A DNA stretch of 22,243 bases from a virus (IMGVR_UViG_3300048597_000226:1-22243), one strand, 5' to 3'. Counted from the first letter of the stretch, positions 13,047 through 19,492 are shown. Numbers and translations are program-made. The notes: generated by a model not told the origin, from the letters alone.

Positions 13047-15422
13047 TCATTCCCCCTTGAGCAGCTCGACCAGACCAGTGACCCGACTCTCCAGTGCGAC
13101 CCGCCGGATCTGCTTCTCGACCGTCTCGGACTTGCCGATGACGAGGCAGATCTTCTCGGCCCGGCTGATCGCGGTGTAATGCCATTCGCGGCTGGCGATC
13201 ATGCCGGCCGCCTCGTCCGCGAGAATGATGACGACCGGCCAGCCGCTGCCCTGCGACTTGTGGCACGTGATCGCGTACGCCAGATCGAAGTTGCAGCCGC
13301 GGCCGCGGTCCTGATCGTCGTCGTCGCGGTCCCGCCCCTGGTACGTGGCGGCGACGTGCACCTTGACGGCTCGGTTGCCTTCGAACTGGAAGATGGCGGC
13401 GGTCGGACCGATGGCCAGGCACTCGCCGATCTCCCCGTTGGCGACGTACCACTCGGCCGCGGCCTTCTTGCCGCCGACCTTCGCCGCCTTCGGGTCGCGG
13501 GCCGGCACCCAGCGTGCGGCGTCGGTGCAGATGAAGCCGTTGCCACGGTCGGGCTCGACGGCCGAGTACTGGCCGTTGCGGAGGCAGATGATCTTGTCGC
13601 CGACGTGGAAGTCGTGACCGGCCGAGGCGGCGTTCGGGTTGAGTGTCTTCTGGAGCAGGTCGTTGACCGGCTTGCGGCTCAGCTCGGACCGCTTGTTCGC
13701 GGCGACGAGTACCTGCACCTGCCAGACCGGGTCCCACGAGCCCTCGGCCTTCGGGTCGTTGTCGAATCGCTGCTTCATGCGGCCGAGCAGCTCGACCAGG
13801 CGTTCGAGCGACTCGGCCGGTTTGGTCGCGCGGACGAGCCGCAGGTTCGCACCGCTCGGCAGGTCGAGCCGGTCGGCGAAGGTCGGTGGCTTGCCGTCCT
13901 TGATGCGGGCACAGCTCTCGACGATCAGGCCGGCGTTGCGGCGGATCTCGGTGAGCAGGCCGAGCGGCAGGCCGGACGCGGCGAAGTCCCGCAGCGGGGC
14001 ACCGTGGCCGACGGGCGGCAGCTGGTACGGGTCGCCGATGAACAGGATCTGCGTGCCGTCCGAGCACGCGTCGAGCAGGCTGTACATGAGCGACGCGTCG
14101 AGCATCGACGACTCGTCGACGAGGATGAACTTGTGATGGAGCGGCAGGTGCCGGCTGTGTTCGAACTCCTCGTCCTGCGGGCGGTAGCCGAGCAGCTTGT
14201 GGATCGTCAGGGCCTCGACCTCGACGCCGGCGAGCTTCATCGCGATCGCACAGCGGACCGCAGCCTTGCCGGTCGGGGCACAGACGGCGATCAGCTCGCG
14301 ACCGTGCCGGAACAGCAGCTCGCGGACCAGGGCGGCCGCCGAGTAGGTCTTGCCGGTGCCGGGCGTGCCGAGGAACAGGCCGACCGGTCCGGCGGTCGCC
14401 TTGCCCAGCTCGGCGAGCTGGTGCGGGCTGAGCCCGGCGTTGGCCGGCGGCACCGGCCACGTGGCCTTCGTCGCCTGGAGTCGGCGGATGCGGGCCACGA
14501 TGCCGCGTTCGTCGTCCGCCCGGCGTCGCACGGCGACACAGTCGCGACCGTCGAGCTTGCGTTCGGCCATGATGCCGGACCGCACGGCGAGCCGGATCGC
14601 CTGGTCGGGCGCGATCCCCTCGTGATGCCGGCCGCAGTTGTTGTGGATCGCGTCGTCGCAGACTTTACGCTGGCACCAGGTCGAGCCGTCGACCGCGGCG
14701 GCACCGTACGCAGCCCACAGGGCCTGACGCTTGAGGTCGTCGGGCGGCAGGCCGAGATCGACGTGCAGCTTGTCGGCCCGCGGCAGGGGCACGTCGAACA
14801 GCGTCGTCAGCTTGAGCGGGTCCTTGCGGACCTTGGCGGCCGCGGCGGGCCCCCACGCCCGGACGAGCTTCGCGGTCAGCTTGCGGGAGAAGCCGCGGCC
14901 GGCGAGCAGCCGGAAGAGGTCGAGCTTCGCGTGCTCGTCGTCGAGCATCGACTTCACGGCCCGCGACACGCTCGTCACGTAGTCGAGGTCCATCTTGATC
15001 ACGGCCGCGATTCGGTCGGGCGACTCGATCAGAGTCGGGATCGTCAGGCCGGCGAACTGCTTCCACAACTCGACGCCCTGGGCGTATTCGAACGGCGTGT
15101 TGTCGGTGATGAATTCGAGCAGCCCGTCGCGGGTGGTCGGGGCGTCGAGCATGACCAGGTCGAACTTGAACTGCCGGCCCCAGCGACCGGCGGTCTCCCA
15201 GCGCCCGGCGAAGCTGTAGTGGCGACGCTCCAGGATCTCCTGATCCGGGTCTTCGCCCTTCGCCTGCGTGCTGCCGTTGATCTCGATGATGACGAATCCA
15301 CTGTCTTCATCGCGGTAACGGATTCGAGTCACCTGCCCGGTCAACAGGTCGCAGTCGCTGACCTGTACTCCCCGACCGCTGGATCGCAGGGACTTGTAAC
15401 TGGGAGCCGCCGTAGTCGCCAA
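13047..15422 (-). CDS. RecD2-like superfamily 1 DNA helicase
   Basis: 791 aa. It would be a 5'-3' helicase working in phage replication or recombination. An OB-like beta-rich N-terminus (TGQVTRIRYRDEDSGFVII) and helix-hairpin-type region precede the ATPase core: Walker A GTPGTGKT (352-359), CAPTGKAA near 383, Walker B LVDESSM (434-440), motif III GDPYQLPPVG (463-472), then C-terminal CHKSQGSGWPVVII and HYTAISRAEK, as in the RecD/TraA family. The start is a TTG at 15422, chosen because AAAGGAGGTG lies just upstream with correct spacing and no ATG fits. It is followed 2 nt later by dnaN. Confidence 0.9.
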   Translation of the reverse strand: MATTAAPSYKSLRSSGRGVQVSDCDLLTGQVTRIRYRDEDSGFVIIEINGSTQAKGEDPDQEILERRHYSFAGRWETAGRWGRQFKFDLVMLDAPTTRDGLLEFITDNTPFEYAQGVELWKQFAGLTIPTLIESPDRIAAVIKMDLDYVTSVSRAVKSMLDDEHAKLDLFRLLAGRGFSRKLTAKLVRAWGPAAAAKVRKDPLKLTTLFDVPLPRADKLHVDLGLPPDDLKRQALWAAYGAAAVDGSTWCQRKVCDDAIHNNCGRHHEGIAPDQAIRLAVRSGIMAERKLDGRDCVAVRRRADDERGIVARIRRLQATKATWPVPPANAGLSPHQLAELGKATAGPVGLFLGTPGTGKTYSAAALVRELLFRHGRELIAVCAPTGKAAVRCAIAMKLAGVEVEALTIHKLLGYRPQDEEFEHSRHLPLHHKFILVDESSMLDASLMYSLLDACSDGTQILFIGDPYQLPPVGHGAPLRDFAASGLPLGLLTEIRRNAGLIVESCARIKDGKPPTFADRLDLPSGANLRLVRATKPAESLERLVELLGRMKQRFDNDPKAEGSWDPVWQVQVLVAANKRSELSRKPVNDLLQKTLNPNAASAGHDFHVGDKIICLRNGQYSAVEPDRGNGFICTDAARWVPARDPKAAKVGGKKAAAEWYVANGEIGECLAIGPTAAIFQFEGNRAVKVHVAATYQGRDRDDDDQDRGRGCNFDLAYAITCHKSQGSGWPVVIILADEAAGMIASREWHYTAISRAEKICLVIGKSETVEKQIRRVALESRVTGLVELLKGE

Positions 15423-15461
15423 GTTGCACCTCCTTTCGCGTGTGTGGTTTCGTGGCGTGGA

Positions 15462-15950
15462 TCAGATGTCGTCGAGGTCGTCGGCCTTGCTCTCCGACTT
15501 GCCGCCGCCCTGACGCTCGCCGGCACCGGCCGGCTTCTTGCCCTCCTCCGTGTTCAGGAACGCCCGGACCTTCTTGTCCTCGTGGTCGAGCGGCCAGAGA
15601 CCGCCGTACGTCAGCCGCGTCACGGTCCGGTCGCTCTGGTCGAGCTCGTGCTTGACCTCGATCACGAACTCGGACCCGACCGCGTTGTCGAACAGGATCT
15701 CCTGATCCTCGTCGCCACTGTCGTCGATCAGGCCGAGGCGGCGGGTCATCAGCGTCAGCCGGGCTTGTGCCTTCTCGCTGAGCCAGAGGTCCTCCTTGAG
15801 CTCGAGGTCGCCGTTCGCGAAGATCAGGCGGACGGCCGAGTTGTTCTTGGTGTCGTGCTCCTCGACATCGACCAGGATCGCCCGGTGGAAGCCTTCGGGG
15901 AACTGCTCGCTGCTCGAGACGTTCTTCTTGACGCGTGCCTTTACTGCCAT
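15462..15950 (-). CDS. SSB-like acidic-tailed protein (DUF669-like)
   Basis: 162 aa. The body reads as a single beta-rich domain (PEGFHRAILVDVEEHDTKNN, then RLIFANGDLELKEDLWLSEK and EFVIEVKHELDQSDRTVTRL) and resembles DUF669-type phage proteins found next to RecA-like annealing/recombination ATPases. The last 30 residues are disordered (Gly/Lys/Ser/Glu) and end DDLDDI, an acidic tip similar to single-stranded-DNA-binding proteins. I infer ssDNA binding in recombination; no signature is decisive. AAGGAG lies 10 nt before the ATG. The preceding gene's stop overlaps the start (ATGGCAGTAA). Confidence 0.6.
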   Translation of the reverse strand: MAVKARVKKNVSSSEQFPEGFHRAILVDVEEHDTKNNSAVRLIFANGDLELKEDLWLSEKAQARLTLMTRRLGLIDDSGDEDQEILFDNAVGSEFVIEVKHELDQSDRTVTRLTYGGLWPLDHEDKKVRAFLNTEEGKKPAGAGERQGGGKSESKADDLDDI

Positions 15951-16078
15951 GACTTGCTGACTCCTTCGAGGCGATGCTCGATCTGGTTGAGTTCCGGGTC
16001 TGATCTGATCCAGAGGTGCGGGAACCCGAGCACCTCCAGGCTGGCTTCGGCCACGGCCGCGGCACCGTACCGCGACAC
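15941..16078 (-). CDS. small protein overlapping the SSB-like gene, unknown function
   Basis: 45 aa if started at GTG 16078 (VSRYGAAAVAEASLEVLGF). It ends in a 10-nt overlap with the next gene (TGGCAGTAA inside ATGGCAGTAA), typical of the coupled genes here. The only in-frame ATG (16210) would overlap the upstream ATPase by 107 nt and give a Pro/Thr-rich leader that is the shadow of that gene, so I prefer the GTG or no gene start resolved. No family recognised. Confidence 0.45.
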   Translation of the reverse strand: MSRYGAAAVAEASLEVLGFPHLWIRSDPELNQIEHRLEGVSKSWQ

Positions 16079-16103
16079 GAGCTGGTCGAGCCGCTCTCCG
16101 GGC

Positions 16104-17258
16104 TTAGTAGGGCTTGCCGTCGGGGAGCAGGTTGGCGTTGGGGTCGAAGGCCGGGTGGGTTGTCCCGGCGGCGCTTTTGGTGTCGGTGTGCCCGTTCTTG
16201 CCGTCGTCACCGTGGAAGATCTGGCGGGCGGTGATCATGGTCGACAGCTTCGTGCACAGCTCGTCGAGCTGGAGGTCGTCGAGTTCCTTCGCGGACGCCA
16301 CGCCACGCTTCGCCAGCGCGGCCTTGTACTGCTCGTCACTCATGCCGAGCAGCTTCTTGTACTCGCGAAGCCGCTCGTACTTCGACTGCCGGGCCTTGCT
16401 CTCCTTGGCTTCGGACTTGGGAGCGTCGACGGGCTTCGTCGGCTCGGTCGGTTTGGCTATGGTCTCGGCGGGCTTCCCCTCGGTCTTGGCTTCCGCGGCA
16501 GGCTTGAACTCCGGCTTGGCCTCGGCTTCCTGCGGTCGACCGGTGCCGAGCCAGTCGATGAACGGCTGGAAGAACAGTGCGTCGGGCTTCGTCACGACCT
16601 TGCCGTCCAGTGCGGCACAGCGCGAGCCCTCGACTCGCAGGACGTGTTCGTTGTCGAGCCGGCCGAGCAGGTCGAACTCGTAGTCCATGCCGGCACGCTG
16701 GACGGTGGCGAGCCCGACCTTCTTCGGAGTCGACTTCTTGTGCCCGTTCTTGTCGACCTCTTCCTCGACGATCCAGTCTGTCTTGACCCGCATGGTGCAG
16801 ATCACGTGGATCGGCGCGGCCAGAATCGCGTCGACCATCGCCCGGTGCTGGGGCGTGATGTCCTTCCACGCCGACCACTTGCCGCCCTTCGCGTCGATCA
16901 TGTCCATCACGCCGCCGGCACCTTCCCAGGCGTGCGACAGCGAGTCGATGACGAGTGCCGCGTAGCCCTGCTTCGCGGCGGCCTCGATCAGTTGCTGGTA
17001 CTTGGTCGGCCCGTAGCTCCGCAGGTCGATCACGTCGAACTCGAACGGATGGCCGTCCGGGTTCTCCCCGGCGTACTTCGCGAGCGAGCCGTGCTCGGTG
17101 TCGATGGCCGCGACCCGGCCGTTGCCGCCGTTGGCGTGTGCCAGGGCGAACGCCAGGCGAAGGGAAGTAAACGACTTGCCCGCCTTGGCCGGCCCGGCGA
17201 AGGCGACGCGGGCCCGGGCCTGCGTGCGTGTGGCTTTCTGGAACGGGTTAGATGACAT
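16104..17258 (-). CDS. RecA/Sak4-like AAA ATPase (AAA_24 type)
   Basis: 384 aa. The N-terminal ~230 residues are a RecA-like ATPase: Walker A GPAKAGKS (22-29), AAIDTEHGSLAKYA (50-63), Walker B ALVIDS (101-106) followed by LSHAW, then ICTMRVKTDW. This is the phage Sak4/RAD51-like group used for single-strand annealing or strand exchange. A low-complexity Lys/Glu/Pro/Ala linker (about 245-300) leads to a helical C-terminal domain (KYERLREYKKLLGMSDEQY). The ATG at 17258 has GGGGAG 7 nt upstream and overlaps the preceding stop by 11 nt. The downstream SSB-like protein and RecD2-like helicase complete a plausible recombination unit. Confidence 0.85.
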   Translation of the reverse strand: MSSNPFQKATRTQARARVAFAGPAKAGKSFTSLRLAFALAHANGGNGRVAAIDTEHGSLAKYAGENPDGHPFEFDVIDLRSYGPTKYQQLIEAAAKQGYAALVIDSLSHAWEGAGGVMDMIDAKGGKWSAWKDITPQHRAMVDAILAAPIHVICTMRVKTDWIVEEEVDKNGHKKSTPKKVGLATVQRAGMDYEFDLLGRLDNEHVLRVEGSRCAALDGKVVTKPDALFFQPFIDWLGTGRPQEAEAKPEFKPAAEAKTEGKPAETIAKPTEPTKPVDAPKSEAKESKARQSKYERLREYKKLLGMSDEQYKAALAKRGVASAKELDDLQLDELCTKLSTMITARQIFHGDDGKNGHTDTKSAAGTTHPAFDPNANLLPDGKPY

Positions 17259-17502
17259 CGGCGGACTCCCCGGTGATGGTGTGGAATTGAGGCGTGTTGG
17301 TCTCGTAAGCGGCTGCCGCCTCGATCTCTTTCGTCGTGATCGCGTGGCCGAGGGCGACCATCAGGTCGCGGGCCTCGTCGAGCTGGATCGTCATGGGCGG
17401 TGCACCGGTCACCCGGATCGCGATCCGGAACATGTCCGGGCCCTGCGAGAACACGTCGAGGTTCTCTCCGAGGCACAGGTCAATGGCTTCGCTCTTCGGC
17501 AT
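17248..17502 (-). CDS. small protein, unknown function
   Basis: 84 aa, starting MPKSEAIDLCLGENLDVFSQ. No family recognised. It contains a beta-strand-like stretch FRIAIRVTGAPPMTIQLDEA and two helices (ARDLMVALGHAI, then KEIEAAAAYE). GGAG lies 9 nt before the ATG. Its stop overlaps the ATPase start by 11 nt, so it is probably co-translated with it. Confidence 0.6.
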   Translation of the reverse strand: MPKSEAIDLCLGENLDVFSQGPDMFRIAIRVTGAPPMTIQLDEARDLMVALGHAITTKEIEAAAAYETNTPQFHTITGESADVI

Positions 17503-17520
17503 GCTGCGTTTCTCCAGGTG

Positions 17521-17736
17521 TCAGTCGGTCTGGTACCAGGCCGGATCGGCCAGGTCGTGGAAGTTGCTGGGCAGGTCGCTCTTCGCGATGCGGACCCGCG
17601 TCTCGCGCTGGATCTCGAAGTGAGCCAGGGCGAGCGCGGCCAGCCCGGCCCGGGCACCGTGGTAGGCGGCGATCGCGGTGGTCGCACCGGCGATGATGAT
17701 CAGGGCCATGACGGCGAGAAACTGCGGTGCACTCAT
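17521..17736 (-). CDS. small single-pass membrane protein
   Basis: 71 aa, starting at ATG 17736 (MSAPQFLAVMALIIIAGATT) with CGGAG 8 nt upstream. One transmembrane helix covers about residues 4-28, followed by an Ala-rich segment, a basic stretch (IQRETRVRIAKSD) and a short polar tail. An in-frame extension to 17781 has no ribosome-binding site and enters a structured leader. No family recognised; possibilities include a holin-like or spanin-type factor, but nothing specific supports either. Confidence 0.6.
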   Translation of the reverse strand: MSAPQFLAVMALIIIAGATTAIAAYHGARAGLAALALAHFEIQRETRVRIAKSDLPSNFHDLADPAWYQTD

Positions 17737-17762
17737 GACTCGCTCCGATTGGATTTCAAACA

Positions 17763-17820
17763 CGTCGCGGGTGTCGGCCACGCGGCCGAGGCATCCGATG
17801 CTGCCGAGTCACCCGCGACG
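17763..17820 (-). other. structured intergenic element, three-way-junction-like
   Basis: In the 89-nt gap before the membrane-protein gene, an 11-bp perfect outer stem (17763-17773 with 17810-17820) encloses two further hairpins: 6 bp (17774-17779 with 17784-17789) and 4 bp (17791-17794 with 17798-17801). No T-tract follows. It may be a small structured RNA, a processing site or a protein-binding site. Confidence 0.5.
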
Positions 17821-17825
17821 GTGGC

Positions 17826-17981
17826 TCATGGTTGCGGGGTCTCGTTCGACTCCTCGTCGATCCGCTTCGCGACCTCGTCGATGACCGACTCACAGTCGGC
17901 CGGCACTTCGAAGATCCGCGTCGTCGTCTCGCCGACCGGGTCGAGCGAGACGAACTTGATCCGCAGGTTGACCACGTTCAT
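17826..17981 (-). CDS. very small protein, unknown function
   Basis: 51 aa, starting MNVVNLRIKFVSLDPVGETT; a compact beta-like N-terminus and an acidic amphipathic helix (SVIDEVAKRIDEESNE). The ATG overlaps the preceding stop (ATGA). Not recognised. Confidence 0.6.
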   Translation of the reverse strand: MNVVNLRIKFVSLDPVGETTTRIFEVPADCESVIDEVAKRIDEESNETPQP

Positions 17982-18181
17982 CGCTTGCCGCCCTTCAACG
18001 CAGCGACCGCGTCGTTCTTCGCACAGAGCAGCCGCAGCGTCGCGCCGGGTGCCCCGGTCTCCAGCTCCGCACTCGCGACCGCGATGCGTTTGCGGATGAC
18101 GCTCGGCACCTTGCGGGCGTGTTCGCCGCAGAAGGCCGACGAGGTCAGCCGCGGACAGCCTGGGACACAACACCGGTTCAT
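17978..18181 (-). CDS. small zinc-finger-like phage protein
   Basis: 67 aa, starting MNRCCVPGCPRLTSSAFCGE. The pattern C-x3-C (CVPGC), then FC-x2-H, matches small phage/host proteins with a C-x-x-x-C...C-x-x-H zinc knuckle followed by a basic helix (RKVPSVIRKRIAV). The ATG at 18181 has GAGGAG upstream, supplied by the end of the preceding gene; a GTG at 18190 would overlap that stop but lies too close to the ribosome-binding site. Function unknown; DNA or RNA binding is possible. Confidence 0.65.
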   Translation of the reverse strand: MNRCCVPGCPRLTSSAFCGEHARKVPSVIRKRIAVASAELETGAPGATLRLLCAKNDAVAALKGGKR

Positions 18182-18186
18182 GATCT

Positions 18187-18489
18187 TCACTCCTCGAAGC
18201 CGTCCCCGGACCCGTACCCGTACCCGGACCCGTCCCCGGACCCGTACCCGTACCCGGACCCGGACCCGGACCCGGACCCGGACCCGTCCCCGGACCCGTA
18301 CCCGTACCCGGACCCGTCAGCATGCGCGGCATTGGCTATGAACCCGTCGCGGTCGCGGTGCTCGCTTATGCCGCCAGCGATAGGATTCCCGTGCGTATTC
18401 GCGATGAACTTCTTCACGCCTTCGAGGCAAGCCCCGGCGTCAAGCACGTCGCAGACCGTCACGGTCGGTTGGAAGTGAGGCCAGCCCAT
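18187..18489 (-). CDS. small protein with Gly-Ser/Tyr/Asp repeat tail
   Basis: 100 aa. Residues 1-58 form a domain (MGWPHFQPTVTVCDVLDAGA, then GVKKFIANTHGNPIAGGIS) similar in style to phage proteins that carry a V-x-D-V-L-x-A-G-A-C motif. The remaining ~40 residues are a strict alternation of Gly with Ser, Tyr or Asp, ending DGFEE. The tail is encoded by a hexanucleotide repeat (18201-18318), so unit gain or loss keeps the frame. The ATG at 18489 overlaps the upstream stop (TAATG), with GGGAGG 7 nt before. Such tails occur in some phage proteins; the role is not known. Confidence 0.7.
   Translation of the reverse strand: MGWPHFQPTVTVCDVLDAGACLEGVKKFIANTHGNPIAGGISEHRDRDGFIANAAHADGSGYGYGSGDGSGSGSGSGSGYGYGSGDGSGYGYGSGDGFEE
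18201..18318 (-). repeat. hexanucleotide/30-nt tandem repeat coding Gly-Ser/Tyr/Asp
   Basis: About 19 imperfect hexamers (plus strand CCCGTA, CCCGGA, CCCGTC and similar). A 30-nt higher-order unit recurs identically at 18201-18230, 18231-18260 and 18286-18315, showing recent expansion. Codon-multiple length means size changes alter the protein tail without a frameshift. Confidence 0.95.
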
Positions 18490-18752
18490 TACGCCGCCTC
18501 CCACTTCGCCGCAGCCTCGGGCGTAACCTCGAACACGGCTGTCACTTTGCGGACTTCGATGTCCGCACGGGCCGAGATTTTCGACTTCGGCGTCGGGCCG
18601 GTCTCGGCCAGTTCCATCACGCCGCGAGTCGTGCCCCAGTAGATGCCCATGCGGGCACGCGACAGCTTCACCGTGTCGCCGGTCGTGTCCGTGGCGTACC
18701 CGAAGAACACGCCGCGATGCTCGGTGCAGATGATGACAGGACGCTCGTTCAT
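18489..18752 (-). CDS. small phage protein, DUF6948-like
   Basis: 87 aa, starting MNERPVIICTEHRGVFFGYA. The run R-P-V-I-x-C-T-E-H-R-G-V-F-F-G-Y with a later T-R-G-V-x-x-L-x-x-T-G-P-T and V-T-A-V-F-E-V-T-P-E-A-A marks a well-populated phage family (DUF6948 style). Predicted to be a small beta-barrel-like protein. Function unknown. GAGGA lies 8 nt before the ATG; the stop overlaps the next start. Confidence 0.75.
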   Translation of the reverse strand: MNERPVIICTEHRGVFFGYATDTTGDTVKLSRARMGIYWGTTRGVMELAETGPTPKSKISARADIEVRKVTAVFEVTPEAAAKWEAA

Positions 18753-18786
18753 GTTTCGATTCCTCGATCAGACCACTGCTGCATTC

Positions 18787-18803
18787 GCCGGCACCGTGCC
18801 GGC
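18787..18803. other. short perfect dyad in the operon
   Basis: GCCGGCAC, one base, GTGCCGGC (8-bp arms) lies between the micro-protein stop and the next gene. No T-tract, so it is a possible protein-binding or RNA hairpin site only. Confidence 0.3.
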
Positions 18804-18811
18804 AAACGATC

Positions 18812-18895
18812 TCACTCCTCGAAGCCGTCCGGCGGTGCCGTCACCCACTCCCACGCGAGCCAGACCACCGCCGTGACGGCGAAAAGCACTTCCAT
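18812..18895 (-). CDS. 27-residue membrane micro-protein, first well-supported gene of the leftward operon
   Basis: 27 aa (MEVLFAVTAVVWLAWEWVTA and a short tail ending DGFEE). A single hydrophobic, Trp-rich helix covers residues 3-19. GC at third positions is very high (about 23 of 27 codons), and GGAGG lies 8 nt before the ATG, which argues for real translation. The ribosome-binding site is part of a 10-bp hairpin just upstream. The last 19 nt are identical to the end of the gene at 18187. No family recognised. Confidence 0.6.
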   Translation of the reverse strand: MEVLFAVTAVVWLAWEWVTAPPDGFEE

Positions 18896-18929
18896 GCGGT
18901 CGTCCTCCGTGCGCACCGCGGACGACCGC
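18896..18929 (-). promoter_or_regulatory. hairpin overlapping the ribosome-binding site of the micro-protein gene
   Basis: A perfect 10-bp stem (GCGGTCGTCC 18896-18905 on the plus strand, complement 18920-18929) with a 14-nt loop. On the transcript the 3' arm GGACGACCGC directly precedes the ATG, and the GGAGG lies across the loop and arm, so folding would hinder ribosome binding. Confidence 0.5.
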
Positions 18930-18976
18930 ACAAACGGCAAAAGCGTTTTGCACGGAGTTCGCGGAGTTCCCGACAT

Positions 18977-19093
18977 TCATGTCACAACCGGGATGCCGAG
19001 AGTTCCTGATGCGGTCGTTGCGACCGTTTCGGCCTTCCCAAACTGCCGGGCGGGAATGTAGGCTTCGGTTGCTACACCGTCGCGGCCTTGCAT
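18977..19093 (-). CDS. possible 38-residue leader peptide
   Basis: 38 aa from ATG 19093 to TGA 18977 (MQGRDGVATEAYIPARQFGK and on), within the leader of the leftward transcript. The upstream GGGCCGGGG is a poor ribosome-binding site and third-position GC is only moderate (about 58%), so support is weak. It could be a leader peptide or chance. Confidence 0.25.
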   Translation of the reverse strand: MQGRDGVATEAYIPARQFGKAETVATTASGTLGIPVVT

Positions 19094-19116
19094 CCCCGGC
19101 CCGGCACCGATACTAT
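19088..19116 (+). promoter_or_regulatory. weak rightward promoter for the repressor gene
   Basis: TTGCAT (19088-19093), 17 nt, TACTAT (19111-19116). It is a weak match, but correctly spaced; the operator 19116-19133 would cover its start, allowing autoregulation. Confidence 0.35.
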
Positions 19117-19140
19117 TACAGAGACTCCTGTAAGTGTCAA
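19110..19140 (-). promoter_or_regulatory. leftward early promoter, overlapping operators
   Basis: On the minus strand a perfect -35 TTGACA (19135-19140) and, at 17-nt spacing, AATAGT (19112-19117; 4 of 6 matches to the -10), with TAGTAT at 19110-19115 as an alternative. Both repressor dyads overlap it. The transcript would run through the whole leftward operon. Confidence 0.6.
19116..19133. promoter_or_regulatory. operator O1 (TTACAGAGACTCCTGTAA)
   Basis: An 18-bp dyad with outer arms TTACAG/CTGTAA. It lies in the spacer of the leftward promoter and at the start region of the rightward one; likely bound by the adjacent Cro/CI-type protein. Confidence 0.6.
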
Positions 19141-19155
19141 CAGGAGTTCCTGTAA
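19138..19155. promoter_or_regulatory. operator O2 (CAACAGGAGTTCCTGTAA)
   Basis: An 18-bp dyad with inner arms ACAGGA/TCCTGT. Its centre is 22 bp from that of O1, two helical turns, which favours cooperative binding on one face. It overlaps the TTGACA of the leftward promoter. Confidence 0.6.
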
Positions 19156-19174
19156 TTTTTCTGCGGGGGTGTTC

Positions 19175-19492
19175 ATGGTGGTGTTGACGCCACGAAACAG
19201 GCTGAAACGCAAGGTGACTCCAGAGCAAAAGGACTTTGCTCAGTCGGTGGGTGCCCGCCTCCGTGCGCTCCGAGCAACTGCCGGTCTCGAACGGCAGGAG
19301 CTTGCAGAGCGTGCGGGCGTCAAGCTGTCGCTGATTCGCGACGCTGAGCAGGGGATCAGTCGGCTGACCCTCGACAACGCCTACAAGATCGCGTGCGGTC
19401 TGGGCGTGCCCGTGGATAGTCTGTTCAGTGGCCCGACGCTGCCGCCGCCGAAGCCCGGTCGTCCGCCAAAGCATGCGACCGATGAGGAATAG
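19175..19492 (+). CDS. Cro/CI-type phage repressor (Xre helix-turn-helix)
   Basis: 105 aa. One HTH_3 domain occupies about residues 18-78: VGARLRALRATAGLERQELA, then ERAGVKLSLIRDAEQGISRL and an ending IACGLGVPVDSLF. A short Pro-rich basic tail PPPKPGRPPK resembles an AT-hook. There is no LexA-like C-terminal peptidase, so induction would not be by RecA-stimulated self-cleavage. The ATG at 19175 follows GCGGGGG; longer in-frame starts lie in the operator region. It is the only lysogeny-type regulator in this part and reads away from the leftward operon, with two dyads upstream, as in phage immunity regions. Confidence 0.85.
   Translation: MVVLTPRNRLKRKVTPEQKDFAQSVGARLRALRATAGLERQELAERAGVKLSLIRDAEQGISRLTLDNAYKIACGLGVPVDSLFSGPTLPPPKPGRPPKHATDEE

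Noticed and set aside
13051-14460. N-terminal extension of the DnaN frame (an 840-codon reading)
   Set aside because: The first ~470 codons are an Arg/Pro-rich out-of-frame reading of the helicase gene; the clamp begins at 13044 with a ribosome-binding site.
13179-17255. 1358-codon open frame on the plus strand
   Set aside because: It mirrors the helicase, SSB-like and ATPase genes, with no recognisable domain and composition typical of antisense shadows of GC-rich genes.
18768-18980. 70-codon minus-strand frame starting MNVGNSANSVQN
   Set aside because: It overlaps the 27-aa micro-gene in another frame, lacks a ribosome-binding site, and its second half is Gly/Arg-rich like a shadow; the 27-aa reading has better codon bias.
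18977-19474. 165-codon minus-strand frame across the repressor
   Set aside because: Antisense to the well-supported helix-turn-helix gene; only its last 38 codons, in the leader, are retained as a weak candidate.
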